A stretch of 64,000 nt of DNA from the NCBI RefSeq assembly GCF_020520425.1, contig NC_079491.1:4575143-4639142 (forward strand), read 5' to 3'. The position numbers were made by a program, and so were the translations under genes. The stretch is from Spinacia oleracea. Its lineage: Eukaryota; Streptophyta; Magnoliopsida; Caryophyllales; Amaranthaceae. Under the pieces are notes generated by a model, which saw only the letters and a program-made list of their open reading frames with translations, did not search any database and had not been told where the DNA came from. Positions 58,401 to 64,000 of this stretch are shown piece after piece (the first letter of the stretch is position 1; every line of letters starts with the position of its first letter).

Positions 58401-58956
58401 TTCAGAGGATGAGGATGATGAAGTCCGCAAGAGGTCAGATGTTACTGTACCAACCCCTGTTCTTGGTGGGCAAGGGCAACCAGATACCACAGGGCATAAT
58501 GTCTCAGGGCAAGGCACAATTGGCTCAGTTCCTGGCTCTATTCTGTCGTCTATTAACTCATCAGATAATCCCGCTTTGGCAGTTGCGGTTGCTGCAGCAA
58601 TGAAGTTACAACAGAACTTAGCCAAGCTGCAACAAGATGCAATGCCTGAGCATTATGAGGCGGAACTCGAGATCAATGATTTCCCACAGAACGCTCGATG
58701 GAAGGTGACCCATAAGGAGACTTTGGGTCCTATTTCTGATTGGACTGGAGCTGCCATTACAACTAGGGGCCAGTATTATCCTCCTGGAAAGATTGCTGGT
58801 CCTAATGAACGCAAACTTTATCTGTTCATCGAGGGACGTTCAGAGCATTCAGTCAAGACAGCTAAAGCGGAACTGAAGAGAGTTTTGGAGGATATCACTT
58901 CACAAGCCATCTCTCTTCCAGGTGGTGCCCAACCAGGCAGGTATTCTATTCTCTGA
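55462..58956 (+). CDS. RH42: DEAD-box RNA helicase of the PRP5 type (RH42-like)
   Basis: A nuclear ATP-dependent RNA helicase, homologue of yeast Prp5, human DDX46 and Arabidopsis RH42/RCF1. The family acts on U2 snRNP at branch-point recognition during spliceosome assembly, and the Arabidopsis member is needed for cold tolerance. The single uninterrupted frame of 1164 residues matches the usual plant length. Residues 1-270 are an Arg/Glu/Asp/Lys-rich RS-like tail, then acidic linkers. The helicase core holds the Q motif (PMPIQAQALPVIMSG, about 565), AKTGSGKT (about 590), PTRELVQQ, TPGRMID, DEAD (about 702), SATFPR (about 733), ATSIAARGLDVKD and HRVGRTGRAG (about 879). The C-terminus contains the family's conserved domain (ELEINDFPQNARWKVTHKET). 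The start is the first ATG after the leader and fits the family N-terminus (MGESEDVK). Long antisense frames here mirror its low-complexity tail. Confidence 0.95.
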   Translation: MGESEDVKSKSRKEDSETKEESKRSRVREHDKERDKDKGRNGEKERRRDREKERDRESRRSERDRSVDDKHRERERERDKGKHRDKHRDRDREKERKKDQKDRDGDREDKEKERDKEKAKEKEREREEREREREKEREREREREREREKEREKERERERERERERERRERERERERERERREREKERERAERDKEKEKERERERRRREAASDDSGDERKDRDRKRRRRDDENKERERERSKSRDREKSRSHKHRSGSVDSQKKKGDDEPDRSQEIMERKEQDMEEEQRRLDDEMEKRRRRVQEWQELKRKKEEDERKQLGDANDEEPKAGKNWTLEGESDDEEAATEGQSDADMDVDRDFKPPTEAGDPMAIDVENENKLENVLPNGGADVPEEDDIDPLDAFMNSMVLPEVEKLSSSVLDTENAELNGKEEIVEQSNVEVSKKAPKKYLGRIMPEEDSDPDYEDQEDGGTNLEDEDDDEFVKRVKKTKAEKLALVDHSKIDYIDVRKNFYIEVKDIARMALEDVDSYRTELELKVHGKDVPKPIKTWHQTGLTTKILEVIRKMNFEKPMPIQAQALPVIMSGRDCIGIAKTGSGKTLAFVLPMLRHIKDQPPLMSGDGPIGLIMAPTRELVQQIHNDIKKFAKVMNLTSVPVYGGSGVAQQIGDLKKGAEIVVCTPGRMIDILCTSSGKITNLRRVTFLVMDEADRMFDMGFEPQITRIVQNIRPDRQTVLFSATFPRQVEVLAKKVLNKPVEIQVGGRSVVNSDITQMVEMRPENERFLRLLELLGEWYEKGKILVFVQSQDKCDALFRDLLKSGYPCLSLHGGKDQGDRESTLADFKSNVCNLLIATSIAARGLDVKDLELVLNYDAPNHYEDYVHRVGRTGRAGRKGHAITFISEDEAKYAPDLVKALELSEQPVPQDLKLLADGFAVKVKEGLEQAHGTGFGGSGFKFDEQEDEARKAAKKAQAKEYGFEFDKSDSEDEDDEVRKRSDVTVPTPVLGGQGQPDTTGHNVSGQGTIGSVPGSILSSINSSDNPALAVAVAAAMKLQQNLAKLQQDAMPEHYEAELEINDFPQNARWKVTHKETLGPISDWTGAAITTRGQYYPPGKIAGPNERKLYLFIEGRSEHSVKTAKAELKRVLEDITSQAISLPGGAQPGRYSIL
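55555..56085 (+). repeat. Purine-rich low-complexity coding tract
   Basis: About 530 bases of the helicase coding strand are almost pure purine, made of GAGAGGGA, GAAAGG and GAGAAAG words encoding alternating Arg-Glu/Lys-Glu. Slippage-prone DNA, yet the frame is kept. It produces serine/leucine-rich false frames on the opposite strand. Confidence 0.9.
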
Positions 58957-61900
58957 TAAACCAGAGTCCTACTTGTACTGCTCTCATGGTAGTACATTGG
59001 TCTTCTTGAGATTGGAATCACTATTTGATGCTGCTGCTGTACCATCCTTTTACTTCAATTTACTTTGCTGACATTTTGCTTAATTTTTGTAACATCAAAT
59101 CTGGTAGCGGTTTCTTTGATGCTTCTGTTGTGATGGTCTAACCTTGGTATACTATTCATCTTGATATCTGAATTGTGCTTGTGACAAGTAGAAATACATA
59201 GAAATGTGTGTCAGATTAGGGGCATAAAGATATTCATGTGCAGATGAAGCTACCAAGATGTTCTCCATTTTATGTTGTTTTCCTGGACTTATGTTTGTAG
59301 TTCACTAATTTGACTAAACAGTTCAGCATTTGAATATTTTTCTTTGATCTCTGGTAGTCCGTGCTTCTTTTGATCGATTTTTTTTCTTTTTTTTTTCCTC
59401 GCTTTCATCTTTGCCTTGAGCTCGAGGGAGGATCAGAGGAGACGTCTGCCTTTTGTCGGGGGTGGCTTCTTTTGTGTTTGCGTGGCTTCTGGAGGCTTCT
59501 TGAAAGCAAATTGGTACTTGCATTCTGCTTCAAGCCTTCAATTGTGATGGGTGTCATTCACATTGTTGATTTCTTGATAATTTGTACAGGGTGAAAGCTC
59601 ATATGTTTTATTGCTGATTGTAGGTCAAAAGTTCGGAAAATCAGAAGCACTTTCATGTCTATGCTTAAAAGGCTCCCTCCCCCAGAAGTATCTTTATATT
59701 CCTATTACATTGTATGCAAAACATACTAGGATTAGTTAGGTTGTGAGTTTCTGATCAAGGTGAAATTCAGATTCTGATTTGTTTTCTGCTCATATGTTAT
59801 GAACCTCTTGGTTACCTTGTTTGTTTGTTTTTTTCTGTCAAAATCTTGTTAGCTTTTAGTTTAGGTTTGGTAGTTTGGTTGTATAGGAATGAGGAGCCTG
59901 ATGAAAAGGATGTATAATGTATAGATTGACATGATAATCAGGCTTTAGACAGTGTCCTGGTTTAACATGTTATTGGACAAGTTGAACACTAGGTGTGCTG
60001 GAATCGGATGTTTGGGTATTTATGTAGGGGATCTTTGAGACCGTGTTGTGAATCCTTGGGTATTTATGTAGGGCGATCTTTGAGACCGTGTTGTGAATCC
60101 AGAAATAAGGTGATCTTTAAGGGGCGGAGGGAGTACTTAGTTACTGTTAGTGGTTATCTGGGTGATAGAGATACACATAGAAATCCAACTTGGGATCTAA
60201 GTAGAGACCTGGGGAGTTTGGTTGGCAAAGTAAACACAAGTAGTGAAAGCTGTTTACTTAGTCTTCATAGGTAAGTGGAATTGCTTTCCACAGTTGCTAC
60301 ACTTCAGAAACATTAGAAGTTTAGAACTCATCTTGAGCATTGACTATTTGAGTTTACTGTTAGATTATTATGTGTTTCCATTTTCCAGTGTTAAATTTGT
60401 TGAGGATCTTTGGAGTTTTTATTTCTCCAAGGTTGTGGATGGTGTTCTGATTACCCTAACGGCCCGTATAGTAGCCGGTAATAAATGGTGGGAATGAGAA
60501 TAAATCTTAGTCTTATTTGGCAAGAAAATAACATCATGATGTCATGGTAATGAAATTTGTCTCAAATTTGGTGTTTTCCTTCGTAAATTTGCATTTCCAC
60601 CTAATACCACTCCCCCAGAGGTAATGGATGGTAATAGAAATTTATAAAGAAAAAGAGATAATTTTGATTGAACTAGCATTAGCAAGGGAATGTATATTGA
60701 TTTTCCTTACAAATTTACATACATATTCATTCCCATTAACGCCATTTATGGCCGGCTACCAAACGGGCCGTAAAGGTCGCAGATGGAGTTTTGAAATCCA
60801 TAATTCCATATGTTTGAAGATAGATACTCTTCTGTTCTTTTTGGCTTAATTTCAGTTCTAGAACTTATTTTACGGCTCAACTCAATTCAGCTTATTATTA
60901 TTATTGTTGTTGTTGTTCTTGTTGACTTCTTGCTCAGTTCTGGTGGTCAACTTCAGTAGATTATGTCACTTGTATACTGAAATGATGTCTTTTGGGTCTT
61001 ATTATTGTCAAGTAAAATGTACATCAGCCTACCCAGAGATTGGCTTTGTGAATTTTCTTCCTCTTTCATGGAGGGGGTGGCACACTGGCACATTATTCAT
61101 AATCGTACGAACCACAATAAGTTGTTTTAATTGTCGTTTAAGGTTAGCATAAATTTCAAATTTCAAATGCGAGTTAGTTATTACATATGAGATTAAAATT
61201 GATTAGTATGATTAGTCGATTACATAGATGTCTCGACACAATTACATCGATGTCTTAAACAAACAATAATTGACTAATCGTGGACACAAAGTTGTGGCAA
61301 AAACAGATAAGAATTTTTCAATGCATACGAGCATTGCGCGGTGGTGGGAAAATACTTCACTATGCAGAAACGAAATTATATAAAGGGGTGGACAAATAGT
61401 AGAGTTGGTAGTCTCTGATGCGATACTACACAGACACGAAATTATTGAGAGAAAACACGAAATCGACACGACATGAAACTATCCTGGAACACCATCCATT
61501 TAGATTATATTATGCAATTACTTTTTAGATTTTTATGAATAACACCATACCAAACACGAAAATGATCTGATACGACATGTTTGTTAGTACAATACATTTA
61601 CAACAATTAGATGGGTATTTGAAGTGTGAATATAATCCCAATGAAAATACAGAACACCTAAAGGTTATGCTAAAACATGATTAATATGGTTATTTCTTTT
61701 ATAAATCATTCTACGGAGTACTATGGTTACGAATCTATTTAATTACATTTACATTTTAAAAAAAAGAGAACGAAAATAAGTTTAAGAGAAATCAACAAAT
61801 AAGAAAAAGATGAGACAATTACTACAAATCTCAATGTGAATAAAAACCTCAACATTGATAATCTAGAATCTTACAAGAATCAAAAATCAACATTTGTTCC

Positions 61901-62124
61901 ATGAATTCATACAATTAATTGAGAGGCCTTACTAGTTTATGATCTCTTCCCAATTCAATACATCCCCCACTATTAAGGAATACACATTTCTCCTTTGAAA
62001 TGTTCCTCTTGTTTTACATCTTTTAAACTTTTTTGTTTCCATATAACGACGAGTATAACTGGACTGACGGCAATACCTTTTCTTTTTTGCTTTTTTTTTT
62101 TCCGAAGAAAAAACTTCAAATCTT
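58957..62124. other. Intergenic between the helicase and the calmodulin-like gene
   Basis: The first few hundred bases are the helicase 3' untranslated region. A near-duplicate phrase (GTATTTATGTAGGG...GACCGTGTTGTGAATCC) occurs twice at about 60016-60052 and 60060-60098. A lone Stowaway right end (GGGGCGGAGGGAGTACT) is near 60120. A Tourist-like MITE lies at 60460-60770. The frames found show no domain. Confidence 0.5.
60460..60770. mobile_element. Tourist-like (PIF/Harbinger) MITE
   Basis: Ends CGGCCCGTATAGTAGCCGG and, inverted, CCGGCTACCAAACGGGCCG, with TAA at 60457-60459 and 60771-60773. The interior has CATTTAT and ATTCCCATT words. About 311 bases without coding capacity. Confidence 0.85.
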
Positions 62125-62580
62125 CTATGCACCTAAAGCAGCAAATCCACCACCTTTCATCATTTGCTTAAACTCTTTATAATTAACCATTCCATCACCA
62201 TCAACATCCACTTTGCTAATCATCTTCTTACAATCATCAATTGTTCTTCCTTGTTTTAACCCTAATGATTGTAAAACCGATCTTAATTCCTCAACGGTAA
62301 TAAAACCGTCACCGTTTTGATCGAACACGTTGAATGCCTCCCTCATGTCTTCTTCCTCGTCCCTTTCGTCCATTATTGTTTGGTATAATGCTCCAAATTC
62401 TTCCATGTCGACGAAACCGTCTTTATTTACGTCGATTTTTTCGATCATTTGAGAAAGCTCTCTATCTGGGATGTATATTCCCAAATTTTGTAGGGAGTCG
62501 TTTAACTCCTTTTTTGTGATTTTTCCATCTCCATTTCGATCAAACATTTGGAAAACTCGTTTAAGCTCGGCTTGATCCAT
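62125..62580 (-). CDS. Calmodulin-like protein with four EF hands (CML3/5/7 type)
   Basis: A cytosolic Ca2+ sensor of 151 residues, close to calmodulin length, intronless like most plant CMLs. Four complete EF-hand loops begin at D14 ([12 protein letters not shown]), D50 ([12 protein letters not shown]), D87 ([12 protein letters not shown]) and D125 ([12 protein letters not shown]). Each has acidic residues at positions 1 and 12, so all four should bind Ca2+. The linker between the two lobes is very acidic ([14 protein letters not shown]). The C-terminal tail [14 protein letters not shown] is typical of the CML3/5/7 group. There is no signal peptide or myristoylation glycine, so no reason to place it at a membrane. 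The start [14 protein letters not shown] fits the family exactly. Confidence 0.92.
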   Translation of the reverse strand: MDQAELKRVFQMFDRNGDGKITKKELNDSLQNLGIYIPDRELSQMIEKIDVNKDGFVDMEEFGALYQTIMDERDEEEDMREAFNVFDQNGDGFITVEELRSVLQSLGLKQGRTIDDCKKMISKVDVDGDGMVNYKEFKQMMKGGGFAALGA

Positions 62581-64000
62581 CTTTCTTTTTTATAATAAAC
62601 TAAATTTCTCCAAATAAACAAACAATGATGTTTGTTTTACGTAACTTTCTTTTATATGTAGATGATATCTATATCGAATCTCCGAATTTTGGAGATGATT
62701 AAATTTTGATTTAATGGTTTCGAAACGAAAAATCGAGGTTTTGAGAAAAGGGTCAAATTGAAGAAATGCAAGAACCAATTATGGGAAAATTGATTAAGGG
62801 GATGGAAAAAATTGTTTGAGAAAGGAGGGCCAAAAAATTTATACCCCTCTAAAAAAAAGAATTAGATGGAAATTAGTTGGAAAATTAAGAGAGAAAGCAA
62901 GAAATTCGTTAAGTCGTTGATTTTTTATGAAGAAGCTAGTTGGAAATATATCCAATTTAAAAGGGGTTAGATCATGCAATTTATCACAATTATTTAATAA
63001 TTTTATTTGAGGAGTTGGAATTGGCGTGTATTTAGTCGTGGGAAGCTTGTTCTTAATTCATGGAGTCCATAATGTAATGAATTACTTGGTCTATAATTGC
63101 ATGTGTTTGACCTTAATGATTGAGAAATCTATAACTTAAATACTCTTGTTTTGGACTTGGTATGGTAAAGTACATGTGTACAACCGTACAACTAACTTTT
63201 TATCGTGTATGTACGTGGATGTCAACTAACCTAGTTGATAATTTTGAATAGCTTACATGACTGATACATAAGATCTTGGATCGAATCACGTCTGCATTAA
63301 TTGTTGGCTTGCTTTTTGGCTCTCTTTACACCCAAAAAAACTTCTTTATTGCGTGCAATTTTTTATTTTTTATTTTGTGTGCAAATGAGCCACAAAGACA
63401 ATGTAAATTTTAAACGGAGAATGCATAATTCTAACTCACCAGTTACTGCCTATTGTATACCGGCCCTAAGTCTACAATGTCGAATTCGTTGACAAAGAAG
63501 GATTAAAGAATTTGAAAGGAGGTGTGATAAACGTCTTTGCCTATATATAGGAAGACTTGGTATAACCTTTAGTAATTAGTATGTAGGGTTGTGTTTGTTA
63601 ATTTGTTTACCAAGTCAAATTGGAAAGCTCCTCATGATTGAAATTTTAAGTCAAATATGGACTGAATTATTTTCATTTTTTTATAAAAGCTAGCAAAAAC
63701 TCCTGACAATTGTAACTTCAAGTCAAGTAAGTTTTGTAGGTTAGTTTTAGACTTAAGTAGCCCTTACTAATTTATGATATATGCATTGTTTAATATAAAT
63801 AATACATTGTGATTTTTATCTGAATGAGTTATGGGGAATTCACCTTGTGACTTGGAGGTTACAGGGTCGGGCCCCATCAGATGTAAGATACTTGAGACTT
63901 GAGAGTAGCCCAAGCGAAAATATGGATAGCTGGGTTGGCTAACATGTGTTAGATGTTAATTCAGTAGATTCCTTTTTCTTACCTATTAAAAAAAAATTAA
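62581..64000. other. Upstream region of the calmodulin-like gene and window edge
   Basis: Holds the promoter of the calmodulin-like gene. Around 63355-63485 is a degenerate SINE on the minus strand (ends GGCTCATTTGCACACAAAAT, with poor pol III boxes). Around 63825-63990 a + strand sequence with GACTTGGAGGTTACAGGGTC and an A-rich end may be another SINE family. No gene seen. Confidence 0.45.

Overview
This is a eukaryotic nuclear window from a flowering plant. Genes are separated by AT-rich DNA full of short transposons. They carry GT-AG introns, and every protein recognised is a plant type (FRIGIDA-like, X8/callose-binding, DUF707, calmodulin-like). The many MITE ends with the CTCCGT core and the tRNA-derived SINEs recall Amaranthaceae such as spinach, beet or quinoa; that placement is an inference from memory. 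No CRISPR array, operon or LTR retrotransposon was seen.

Layout: 1-1.8 kb is a repeat-rich edge. At 1.8-2.8 kb is a four-exon X8-domain protein gene (-). At 3.7-4.75 kb is a broken FRIGIDA-like 3 gene (-). At 5.3-6.1 kb is a partial, intron-containing duplicate of the DUF707 gene. At 7.15-9.77 kb is an intact single-exon TFIP11/NTR1 (STIPL1-like) splicing factor (-). At 11.7-19.0 kb is a complete 15-exon DUF707 gene (-), its introns loaded with MITEs. The 19-23 kb stretch is intergenic with Tourist-like, foldback and palindromic repeats. At about 25.54-25.63 kb is a strong MIR535-like hairpin (-), inside a stretch that otherwise has no convincing ORF. At 31.3-36.4 kb is a six-exon cytosolic glutamyl-tRNA synthetase (-). 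At 38.7-39.4 kb is a two-exon four-helix membrane protein (+). A small unrecognised gene spans 41.2-48.5 kb (-); its large intron holds an entire L1-type LINE (+, 41.7-46.6 kb). An intronless peroxisomal enoyl-CoA isomerase lies at 49.0-49.75 kb (-), and a Helitron cluster at 51.3-54.7 kb. At 55.46-58.96 kb is a single-exon DEAD-box helicase of the PRP5/RH42 type (+), and at 62.1-62.6 kb a calmodulin-like protein (-).

The genes form no operon or obvious pathway cluster. Two act in splicing at opposite ends of the cycle: the PRP5/RH42 helicase in assembly and the NTR1/STIPL1 G-patch protein in disassembly. Synteny by chance is the simplest reading.

The most notable signals are the MIR535-like precursor, a Stowaway-like MITE that abuts and partly forms the 5' splice site of the last GluRS intron, the two-copy DUF707 region that gives a dated empty site for a MULE-like MITE, and several repeat arrays with unusual internal structure.
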